Assembly: GCA_050743625.1 (NCBI GenBank)
Contig: JBOGED010000294.1
Coordinates: forward strand, 1 to 56,169
DNA: 56,169 nucleotides
Source: JBOGED01 sp050743625
GTDB lineage: Bacteria > Actinomycetota > Nitriliruptoria > Euzebyales > Egibacteraceae
Reading direction: 5' to 3'
Shown: piece after piece, positions 50,111 through 56,169 of the stretch
How positions within the stretch are numbered: the first letter of the stretch is position 1
Layout of the letters: each line of letters starts with the position of its first letter
The notes under the pieces: generated by a model
Told to the model about the DNA's origin: nothing
Database searches by the model: none
What the model saw: the letters and a program-made list of their open reading frames with translations, nothing else
Program-made: the position numbers and the translations under genes

Positions 50111-50977
50111 GTGACGGCAAAGATCATCGACGGCAAGAAGTGCGCGGCGGAGGAGCGGGCGCGCATCGCGACCGAGGTCGCGGAGCTGGCCGAGAAGGGC
50201 ATCGTGCCCGGCCTCGCCGCGATCCTGGTCGGGGACGATCCTGCCAGCCACGTCTACGTGGACGGCAAGGAGCGCGACTGCCGAGCGGTCGGGATGCGCT
50301 CCATGGGAGCGCGGCTTCCCGCGGAGGTCAGCCAGGCCGAGCTGCACGCCGAGATCGACCGGTCCAACGCGGACCCCGAGGTCAGCGGCATCATCGTGCA
50401 GATGCCGCTGCCGCCCCACCTGGACGCCGTCGCCGCGCAAGAGCGTATCGACCCGGCGAAAGACGTCGACGGTCTCCACCCGGTGAATGGGGGGCGGCTC
50501 CTGCGTGGCGACCCGCTGTTCGTGCCGGCCACGCCGCTCGGGTGCCAGTTCCTGCTCACCCGCTATGGCATCCCCATCGTGGGCGCGGACGTCGTGATCA
50601 TCGGCCGCTCACAGCTGGTGGGCCGGCCGCTGGCGATGCTGCTGTCGCTCAAGGGCGCGAACACGAACGCCACGGTCACGATGTGCCACACCGGCACCCG
50701 GGATCTTGCCGCGCACACCCGCCGCGCCGACATCGTCGTGGTCGCCGCCGGCGCGCCGCGCACGCTGACGGCGGACATGGTCCGCCCCGGGGCAGCCGTC
50801 CTCGACGTGGGGATCAGCCGTGACGAGGCCACCGGCAAGCTCGTCGGGGACGTCGACTTCGCCGGGGTCAGCGAGGTCGCTGGCGCGATCACGCCGGTGC
50901 CGGGCGGAGTCGGCCCGATGACCCGCGCCCTTCTCCTGCACAACACCGTGCTCGCCGCACGCCACCAGCACCAGTAG
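50111..50977 (+). CDS. folD: methylene-THF dehydrogenase/methenyl-THF cyclohydrolase
   Basis: FolD interconverts 5,10-methylene-THF and 10-formyl-THF, the donor used by PurN and PurH nearby. The 288-residue product has GLAAILVGDDPASHVYVDGK with the catalytic Lys, IVQMPLPPHLD, KDVDGLHPVNGGRLL, the NADP-binding VVIIGRSQLVGRPLAMLL and a late GGVGPMTRALLLHNTV. The GTG start at 50111 follows AAGGGAG. A perfect bidirectional terminator lies 8 bp past the stop. Confidence 0.96.
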   Translation: MTAKIIDGKKCAAEERARIATEVAELAEKGIVPGLAAILVGDDPASHVYVDGKERDCRAVGMRSMGARLPAEVSQAELHAEIDRSNADPEVSGIIVQMPLPPHLDAVAAQERIDPAKDVDGLHPVNGGRLLRGDPLFVPATPLGCQFLLTRYGIPIVGADVVIIGRSQLVGRPLAMLLSLKGANTNATVTMCHTGTRDLAAHTRRADIVVVAAGAPRTLTADMVRPGAAVLDVGISRDEATGKLVGDVDFAGVSEVAGAITPVPGGVGPMTRALLLHNTVLAARHQHQ

Positions 50978-50984
50978 CGCCTCA

Positions 50985-51028
50985 TTTGTGTAGCATTCCG
51001 GCGATATATCGCCGGAATGCTACACAAA
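50985..51028. terminator. bidirectional terminator between folD and the lipoprotein gene
   Basis: A perfect 44-bp palindrome, TTTGTGTAGCATTCCGGCGA and its complement, is flanked by A and T runs on both sides. It serves the two convergent genes folD and the lipoprotein gene. Confidence 0.9.
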
Positions 51029-51032
51029 AAAC

Positions 51033-51959
51033 TCACCCGGTGATGCGCTCGGCCAGGGCTGGCAGCTCCTCGGCGACGATGGGGCCCTCGAGGCGTTGGA
51101 CGACGGTGCCGGTGCGGTCGATCGCGAACAACCACGGCTCGGACGGCAGGTTCCAGTCCTTGACGGCCTCGATCAGCGTGTTGGACACCGGGTCGCGGAA
51201 GATCTCGACATGGATCCAGTCGAGATCGCCCCAGTCGCGGGAGGTGCGGACCGTCTCGATCACCTCGACGGCCGGGCCGCACATCGCCGACGCGCAGAAC
51301 TGCGGCGTCGCGAACGACAGCATCACCGGCCGGCCAGTGGCGAGCGACTGGTCGAGGCTGGAGGCGTGCATCCCACAGGAGGCATACTCGCCGCCGATCC
51401 TGCGGGTGCAGATCAGCGGGACGCCGAGCGGGTCGGCGGTCGTGGGTGTGCGGGTGCTGATCGCCGGCTGCCCCGGCGGGACGGTCGCGCTGTTCGACTG
51501 ATCGACCGCCAGGATCGCCACCTCGCCACCCCGGTTCCCGTCGGGCGTCGTCGCCACGAGGAAGCCGACGCCCGGCGCGGGCACATCGATGGTCGCGAGG
51601 TACACCGGAAACTCGGCCACGCCAGGGTGGAACGTCGGCCTGGCGACCCCGCCGACCTGCCGGTTCTCCGCGACGTACCGGACCTCGACCTCGGTGTCGG
51701 GGATCGGCTCGTTGCTCATCGTGACCAGGCCGAACGCCACCCGCTGGCCCGGGCCGACGAGCAGCTCTGACTGGCCCTGGAGCACCGCGAACGCGGGCGC
51801 GGCAGCGGCCCGTGGCGCGACCATCTCAAGCGCGGTGGATCCGGGCGCGGGCCGCGGAGGCGCTTGAGCCGCTTCGCGCGTGCAACCGGCCAGGGCGGCC
51901 GTTCCAAGTACGCCAAGTCCCGCCAGCAGCCGGCGCCTCGTCAGATGGGTGCTGTCCAC
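51033..51959 (-). CDS. Tat-exported lipoprotein with thioredoxin-like domain
   Basis: The 308-residue precursor begins with a twin-arginine signal (LTRRRLLAGLG) and a lipobox (LAGC, Cys26), so it is probably anchored to the outer face of the membrane. The middle is beta-rich (FGLVTMSNEPIPDTEVEVRY). The C-terminal half resembles a thioredoxin/SCO-like fold, with PQFCASAMCGPAVEVIE holding two Cys four residues apart and WNLPSEPWLFAIDRTG with the cis-Pro region. It is divergent from csoR across 124 bp. A role in copper binding or redox control at the surface fits the context but is inferred. Confidence 0.8.
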   Translation of the reverse strand: MDSTHLTRRRLLAGLGVLGTAALAGCTREAAQAPPRPAPGSTALEMVAPRAAAAPAFAVLQGQSELLVGPGQRVAFGLVTMSNEPIPDTEVEVRYVAENRQVGGVARPTFHPGVAEFPVYLATIDVPAPGVGFLVATTPDGNRGGEVAILAVDQSNSATVPPGQPAISTRTPTTADPLGVPLICTRRIGGEYASCGMHASSLDQSLATGRPVMLSFATPQFCASAMCGPAVEVIETVRTSRDWGDLDWIHVEIFRDPVSNTLIEAVKDWNLPSEPWLFAIDRTGTVVQRLEGPIVAEELPALAERITG

Positions 51960-52049
51960 GGACGACCTCCTCGAAGTGCAACGGAACTGAAACGAACTGG
52001 CGGCCCACTCTAGTTTCCGGTGACGCCATCAACCGGAAGCTGACCTAGT

Positions 52050-52077
52050 TGCCACCCCACCTGGGGAGGGATAGGAT
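52050..52077 (+). promoter_or_regulatory. CsoR-type operator and leaderless promoter of the copper operon
   Basis: A G/C-rich pseudo-palindrome, CCACCCCACCTGGGGAGGG, like known CsoR operators with a run of C then G, ends next to the -10 box TAGGAT (52072-52077). The ATG of csoR follows 6 nt later, so the transcript is probably leaderless. CsoR bound here would cover the promoter and release it when Cu(I) binds, giving autoregulation. Confidence 0.6.
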
Positions 52078-52083
52078 CGCGCT

Positions 52084-52407
52084 ATGGATGCGAGCCAGCG
52101 CGCTGTCGTGAACCGCCTCAAGACCGCCCGTGGGCACCTCAATGGGGTGATCGCCATGGTGGAGAGCGAGGCGTACTGCCCCGACGTGATGAAGCAGCTG
52201 TCCGCGGTGCAGGGGTTGGTGGAGGGCGCGAGCCGGGTGATGCTCCGCCGCCACCTGGAGACGTGCGTCGCGAAGGCGATGCTCCAGGGGCGTACCGAAG
52301 AGATCGTCGATGAGCTGATGGAGACGCTGAAGTTCGACCGGCACGTGTTCAGACCCACGCCGGCGCCCGACGACGTAAACCGCGATCCAGAGGAGACCGC
52401 ACGGTGA
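52084..52407 (+). CDS. csoR: copper-sensing transcriptional repressor CsoR
   Basis: The 107-residue helical protein has the CsoR Cu(I) site: Cys32 (EAYCPDVMKQL), His57 and Cys61 (LRRHLETCVAKAM). The first helix carries the DNA-binding RLKTARGHLNGVIAMVE. It represses the operon until Cu(I) binds. It overlaps copZ by 4 bp and lies at the head of csoR-copZ-copA. Confidence 0.94.
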   Translation: MDASQRAVVNRLKTARGHLNGVIAMVESEAYCPDVMKQLSAVQGLVEGASRVMLRRHLETCVAKAMLQGRTEEIVDELMETLKFDRHVFRPTPAPDDVNRDPEETAR

Positions 52408-52613
52408 CCACCCAGACGATCAATGTTCCCGAGATCACTTGCGGGCACTGCAAGGCGTCGATCGAGGGAGCACTCACCCCGCTCGACGGCGTCCAAGAGG
52501 CGACTGTGGACATCCCCGCCCGGCAGGTGAGCGTCACGTATGACGAGGCGGTTGTGACCCTCGACGCGATCGTCGGAGCGATCGAGGAACAGGGGTACGA
52601 GGTCCCGGCGTGA
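52404..52613 (+). CDS. copZ: copper chaperone CopZ-like (heavy-metal-associated domain)
   Basis: The 69-residue protein is a single HMA domain with the Cu(I)-binding motif ITCGHCKASIEGAL (CGHC) and a typical beta-alpha-beta-beta-alpha-beta length, ending IEEQGYEVPA. It shuttles Cu(I) to the CopA ATPase. It overlaps csoR and copA by 4 bp each, which ties the three proteins to one transcript. Confidence 0.93.
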   Translation: MTTQTINVPEITCGHCKASIEGALTPLDGVQEATVDIPARQVSVTYDEAVVTLDAIVGAIEEQGYEVPA

Positions 52614-54844
52614 CGATCACGAGCCGATCTCAGCCCGTCGCCCAGCCCGTCGTCGACTTCGACGTCCAGGGCATGACCTGCGGCTCGTGCGCGGCCCGGG
52701 TCCAGCGGGTGCTCGCCAAGCAGCAGGGCGTGGCCGGGGCCGAGGTCAACTTCGCGACCGGCAAAGCGCGGGTCGTGCTCTCAGGGGACCCCGCTGACCA
52801 GGGGGTCGGGGGGAGTCCCCCAATCGTCGACCTTCTCCGCGAGGCCGTCGAGCGCATCGGCTACGGCCTGACCGAGCCACCCCGCGCCGTCATCGATCAG
52901 CGCGAGGCGGCCGGCCGGCCCGACGAGGAACTTGCGGCGCGCGCATGGCTGCGCCGGGTGGTCGTGGCGTGGCCGCTGGCGCTGGTGGTCGCCTATCTGG
53001 CGATGGGCCCAGGCGGGCTCATGCACCACCCGTGGGTGCGGTGGACGACGTTCGCGCTCACGACGCCGGTGCAGTTCTTCGTCGGCTGGCCGTTCATCCG
53101 TGAGGCGGCGCGAAGGGCCCGGCACCTCACCGCGAACATGGACACGCTGATCGCGATCGGAACGCTGGCCGCGTACCTCTACTCGACCGCGCAGCTGCTG
53201 TTCTTCGGCGGGGACCTGTATTTCGAGACCTCAGCCCTGGTCATCGCGTTCCTCGTGCTCGGGCGGTACTTCGAGGCGCGCGCGAAGGGCCGCGCGGGCA
53301 AGGCGATCCGCTCACTACTCGAGCTGGGCGCCAGACAGGCCCGTGTGATCCGGGGTGGTCAGGAGATCATGGTCCCCGTCGACCAGGTGCGCAGGGGCGA
53401 CCTCATGCGCGTCCGCCCTGGCGAGAAGATCCCGACCGACGGCGAGGTCGTCGAGGGCGCGTCCGCGGTGGACGAATCCATGCTCACCGGCGAGTCCGTC
53501 CCGGTCGAGAAGAGCGCCGGCTCTCGTGTGACCGGGGCTACCGTGAACACGAGCGGGGTGCTGACCGTGCGGGCCACGGCCGTCGGCTCCGAGACCGCGC
53601 TCGCCCAGATCGCCAAGCTCGTCTCGGAGGCCCAGGCCGGCAAGGGCCAGGCGCAACGGCTCGCGGACCGTGTCTCCGCGGTCTTCGTTCCCGCGGTGAT
53701 CGGCATCGCGCTGCTGACCTTCGCCGGCTGGTGGCTGCTGGCGGGCGATCCCGTCGGGGGGCTCACCTCGGCCGTTGCGGTGCTCATCATCGCGTGCCCA
53801 TGCGCCCTCGGACTCGCCACGCCGACCGCGATCATGGTCGGGACGGGGCGCGGCGCCGACCTCGGCATCCTGATCAAGGGCGTCGAGATGCTCGAGCGAA
53901 CCCGCACGATCACCACGGTGGTCTTCGACAAGACGGGCACACTCACGAAGGGTGAGATGTCGCTAACGGACGTCGCCGCCACCAGCGACGAGCATGAGCT
54001 GCTCCGCCTGGCGGGCGCCGTCGAGGCCGACAGCGAGCACCCGATCGGCCAGGCGATCGCCGCCGCCGCACGCGATCGCACCGGGTCGCTGCCCGTGGTG
54101 ACCGGCTTCCAGTCCGTGGCCGGGCAGGGGGTCAGCGCCACCGTTGACCACCGCACTGTGTGGGTGGGGCGGCGCACGCTTGCCGCCGAGGCGGGGCTGG
54201 TGCTCCCGGAGTCGCTGGAGGAGCAGGCCGCGCGGCTCGAGGCCGAGGGCAAGACCGCGGTTCTCGCCGGTTGGGACGGCGAGGTGCGCGGCGTCCTCGC
54301 CGTCGCCGACACGTTGAAGGAGGGCGCGGGCGAGATCGTCGCGCGGCTCCACGCGATGGGCCTGGCGGTCGCGATGATCACCGGCGACAACGCGCGCACA
54401 GCGAACGCGATCGCCCGCCGGGTCGGCATCGACCGCGTGCTCGCCGAGGTGCTCCCGCGAGACAAGCAGTCCGAGGTCCGGCGCCTGCAGGCCGCCGGCG
54501 AGGTCGTCGCGATGGTAGGCGACGGCGTGAACGACGCGCCAGCGCTGGTCCAAGCGGATCTCGGCATCGCGATCGGGACCGGCACCGACGTCGCGATCGA
54601 GTCGAGCGACCTCACCCTCATGCGCCCAGACCTCGCGGGTGTCGCCACCGCGATCCAGCTGTCACGGCGGACGTACCGGACGATCCTGCAGAACCTCCGC
54701 TGGGCGTTCGGCTACAACACGGCGGCCATCCCGCTCGCGGCGCTCGGCTTGCTCAACCCCGTCATCGCCGGAGGCGCGATGGCGTTCTCGTCGGTCAGCG
54801 TCGTGACCAACTCCCTGCGTCTGCGCCGGTTCAACACGGGGTAG
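52610..54844 (+). CDS. copA: Cu(I)-exporting P1B-type ATPase CopA
   Basis: The 744-residue pump has an N-terminal HMA domain with GMTCGSCAARVQ, eight membrane helices, the actuator loop with TGESVPVEK, the ion-binding IIACPCALGLATPTA (CPC), the phosphorylation site FDKTGTLTKGE, the nucleotide-binding HP motif (SEHPIGQAIA) and the hinge GDGVNDAPALVQADLG. It exports Cu(I) from the cytoplasm. Gene order csoR-copZ-copA supports copper specificity. Confidence 0.96.
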   Translation: MTITSRSQPVAQPVVDFDVQGMTCGSCAARVQRVLAKQQGVAGAEVNFATGKARVVLSGDPADQGVGGSPPIVDLLREAVERIGYGLTEPPRAVIDQREAAGRPDEELAARAWLRRVVVAWPLALVVAYLAMGPGGLMHHPWVRWTTFALTTPVQFFVGWPFIREAARRARHLTANMDTLIAIGTLAAYLYSTAQLLFFGGDLYFETSALVIAFLVLGRYFEARAKGRAGKAIRSLLELGARQARVIRGGQEIMVPVDQVRRGDLMRVRPGEKIPTDGEVVEGASAVDESMLTGESVPVEKSAGSRVTGATVNTSGVLTVRATAVGSETALAQIAKLVSEAQAGKGQAQRLADRVSAVFVPAVIGIALLTFAGWWLLAGDPVGGLTSAVAVLIIACPCALGLATPTAIMVGTGRGADLGILIKGVEMLERTRTITTVVFDKTGTLTKGEMSLTDVAATSDEHELLRLAGAVEADSEHPIGQAIAAAARDRTGSLPVVTGFQSVAGQGVSATVDHRTVWVGRRTLAAEAGLVLPESLEEQAARLEAEGKTAVLAGWDGEVRGVLAVADTLKEGAGEIVARLHAMGLAVAMITGDNARTANAIARRVGIDRVLAEVLPRDKQSEVRRLQAAGEVVAMVGDGVNDAPALVQADLGIAIGTGTDVAIESSDLTLMRPDLAGVATAIQLSRRTYRTILQNLRWAFGYNTAAIPLAALGLLNPVIAGGAMAFSSVSVVTNSLRLRRFNTG

Positions 54845-54888
54845 GCTTACTCCGGGCGGGTCGAGCGCCTACCGATAGGACAAGCGCC

Positions 54889-55818
54889 GTGAAGATCACC
54901 GTTGTCGGGGCTGGAAAGTACGGCTCGACGACCGCGCAGCGCATCGCCGAGAAGGGCCTCGCGGACGAGGTGGTGATGACCGACATCATCGAGGGGCTGC
55001 CTCAAGGGTTGGCGCTCGACATGGAACAGTCCCGTTCCATCGAGCGCTTCGAGACCAAGGTCACGGGGACGAACGGCTACGGCGAGACCGCCGCCAGCGA
55101 CATCGTGGTAGTGACGGCCGGTAAGCCGCGTATGCCCGGTATGAGCCGGATGGACCTGCTGAGCGACAACGCGAGGATCGTCGGGAGCATCGCGGGCCAG
55201 ATCGCCTCCACCTCGCCCGACGCCGTCGTGATCGTGGTGTCGAACCCGTTGGACGAGATGACCGCGCTGTTCCAGAGGGTGTCCGGCTTCCCTACACAAC
55301 GGGTGATGGGCCAGGCGGGCATGCTCGACACCGCGCGCCTTGCGGACAAGGTGGCCCAGCGCCTTGGGGTGTCCCCGCTCGCCGTCGAGGCGATCACGCT
55401 CGGCTCCCACGGCGACACGATGGTCCCGGTGCCTTCGAAGGTCAGGGTCGAGGGAAAGCCGCTCACCGAGCTTCTGAGCCGGGAGGATATCGACCAGCTT
55501 GTCCAGGAAACCCGCGACGGGGGAGCGGAGATCGTCTCCCTGCTCAAGACCGGCTCGGCGTTCTACGCGCCGTCTTCGGCTGCGGCGCGCATGGCGGAGG
55601 CGATCGCGAACGACGAAGGCGCGGTCATGCCGGTTTGCGCGTGGGTGAGCGGGCAGTACGGTATTACGGACGTGTACCTGGGGGTGCCGGCGCGGCTCGA
55701 CCGCCAAGGCGTCGCGGAGATCGTCGAGCTCGACCTCACCGAGGAAGAGCTGGATGACCTGCGCGCGGCCGCTGAGGCGGTACGCCAAAAGCAATCGTCG
55801 GTGGATTCGCTCATCTGA
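54889..55818 (+). CDS. mdh: malate dehydrogenase (LDH-like type)
   Basis: The 309-residue enzyme has the NAD-binding start KITVVGAGKYGSTTAQRIAE, the mobile-loop substrate-binding Arg residues in TAGKPRMPGMSRMDLL, VVSNPLDEMTALFQ and the catalytic His in TLGSHGDTMVPVPSKV. The Arg rather than Gln in the substrate loop fits malate. It belongs to the LDH-like MDH group of about 310 residues, not the 330-residue type of Streptomyces. The GTG at 54889 has AGGA 8 nt upstream; a longer frame starting at 54160 is only an overlap with copA. Confidence 0.93.
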   Translation: MKITVVGAGKYGSTTAQRIAEKGLADEVVMTDIIEGLPQGLALDMEQSRSIERFETKVTGTNGYGETAASDIVVVTAGKPRMPGMSRMDLLSDNARIVGSIAGQIASTSPDAVVIVVSNPLDEMTALFQRVSGFPTQRVMGQAGMLDTARLADKVAQRLGVSPLAVEAITLGSHGDTMVPVPSKVRVEGKPLTELLSREDIDQLVQETRDGGAEIVSLLKTGSAFYAPSSAAARMAEAIANDEGAVMPVCAWVSGQYGITDVYLGVPARLDRQGVAEIVELDLTEEELDDLRAAAEAVRQKQSSVDSLI

Positions 55819-55830
55819 CGGGAGGGTGCC

Positions 55831-56124
55831 ATGGCTCGCGAACGCAAGGGCAGCGGCGGGCGGACCGTGTCCGCTGGCCGCGGTGCGCTGCGGAACCCTC
55901 CCAAGGGGTCCGCGGAGCGGCGTGCCCGCCGCCGTTCGGCTGACCAGCCGGAACTGGACCTGTCCGACGAGGAGCTGCGGGCCCTCGCCGACGAGGGCAT
56001 CGATCCCGACGACGTGCGCCGAGTGGCCCGCGCACGCCGTGACCCCGAGGCCAGCGACCACGACCGCGACACCGCCCGCGATGACCTAGAGGGCTTGGTG
56101 ACCGAGGCGGAAGAGGACTACTAA
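55831..56124 (+). CDS. small charged protein (97 aa), function unknown
   Basis: The protein has a basic, Gly/Arg-rich N-terminus (RERKGSGGRTVSAGRGALRN) and a strongly acidic C-terminal half (LDLSDEELRALADEGIDPDD), so it is probably disordered at the start and helical at the end. GGAGG lies 5 nt before the ATG. It follows mdh by 12 bp and is likely co-transcribed. I do not recognise the family. Confidence 0.75.
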   Translation: MARERKGSGGRTVSAGRGALRNPPKGSAERRARRRSADQPELDLSDEELRALADEGIDPDDVRRVARARRDPEASDHDRDTARDDLEGLVTEAEEDY

Positions 56125-56141
56125 AGGTGGGTGAGTGTGCT

Positions 56142-56169
56142 GGATACGCGACGTATACGTCGCGTATCC
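56142..56169 (+). terminator. 28-bp perfect palindrome at the window end
   Basis: GGATACGCGACGTA with its exact complement lies 18 bp past the stop of the small charged-protein gene. It could be a terminator hairpin, but the window ends at its last base, so a T-run cannot be seen. Confidence 0.6.

Noticed and set aside
54160..55818. A 552-aa plus-strand protein joining part of copA to malate dehydrogenase
   Set aside because: The first 243 residues are an out-of-frame reading of copA; the dehydrogenase has its own GTG start at 54889.
1..56169. CRISPR array, rRNA or tRNA gene
   Set aside because: No regularly spaced repeat-spacer pattern and no tRNA T-loop or rRNA-like stretch was noticed; the larger non-coding gaps were inspected by eye only.

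Overview
The window is about 56 kb of high-GC DNA from an actinobacterium (Actinomycetota). It has a mycothiol-dependent isomerase-type protein, an F420-type luciferase-like oxidoreductase, a DUF2469 protein, GTG starts, leaderless promoters (a -10 box directly in front of the start codon) and the usual actinobacterial order of ribosome and secretion genes. I cannot name a genus.

The backbone is one long minus-strand housekeeping block. From right to left it reads DUF177, rpmF, plsX, acyl carrier protein, rnc, a mutM-like gene, smc, ftsY, a WYL-domain gene, ffh, then (after a gap) rpsP, a KH-domain gene, rimM, trmD, a second lepB, rplS, lepB, DUF2469, a tiny membrane protein, yraN, comM and dprA. 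The conserved ffh-rpsP junction is broken by about 16.5 kb of foreign-looking DNA (about 9,450-25,510). A 45-bp copy of the promoter and first codons of a zinc metallopeptidase gene sits at each edge.

The island is the most interesting part. Its left half has lower GC. It encodes a caspase/gingipain-like cysteine peptidase with a zinc ribbon, and an overlapping gene for an M50 membrane metalloprotease with an N-terminal PqqD-like peptide-binding domain. Next to these, on the opposite strand, is an isolated 39-codon gene. It has a near-consensus promoter, a perfect 13-bp inverted repeat over the -10 region, a strong ribosome binding site and its own terminator. I read it as the precursor of a ribosomally made, post-translationally modified peptide (RiPP) with the C-terminus SVMAPSLYW. 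The rest of the island encodes an adenylate-forming ligase, a separate carrier protein, a cupin-acetyltransferase fusion, a TauD-like dioxygenase, a PLP aminotransferase, a BtpA/SgcQ protein, a SIS-domain sugar isomerase, a luciferase-like oxidoreductase, an aldose epimerase and an S51 peptidase. This looks like a biosynthetic pathway with no radical SAM, YcaO or lanthionine enzyme. I do not recognise it as a described system.

Right of the DUF177 gene is an accessory zone of pseudogenes and duplications (40.6-43.1 kb). It holds a broken SnoaL-like gene and a broken effector-like gene with the LQRLAGNRAV motif of contractile-injection-system cargo, flanked by a 73-bp duplication of the hemolysin III gene end. 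Purine and folate genes follow (purN, purH, folD), then transporters, then a copper module (thioredoxin-like Tat lipoprotein, csoR, copZ, copA), and finally mdh and a small charged protein.

Dispersed repeats link island and host: a 144-bp repeat (7.4 and 15.1 kb) and a terminal-inverted-repeat element (16.4 kb, with one end at 35.6 kb). All function calls come from reading motifs and gene order; no database search was run.
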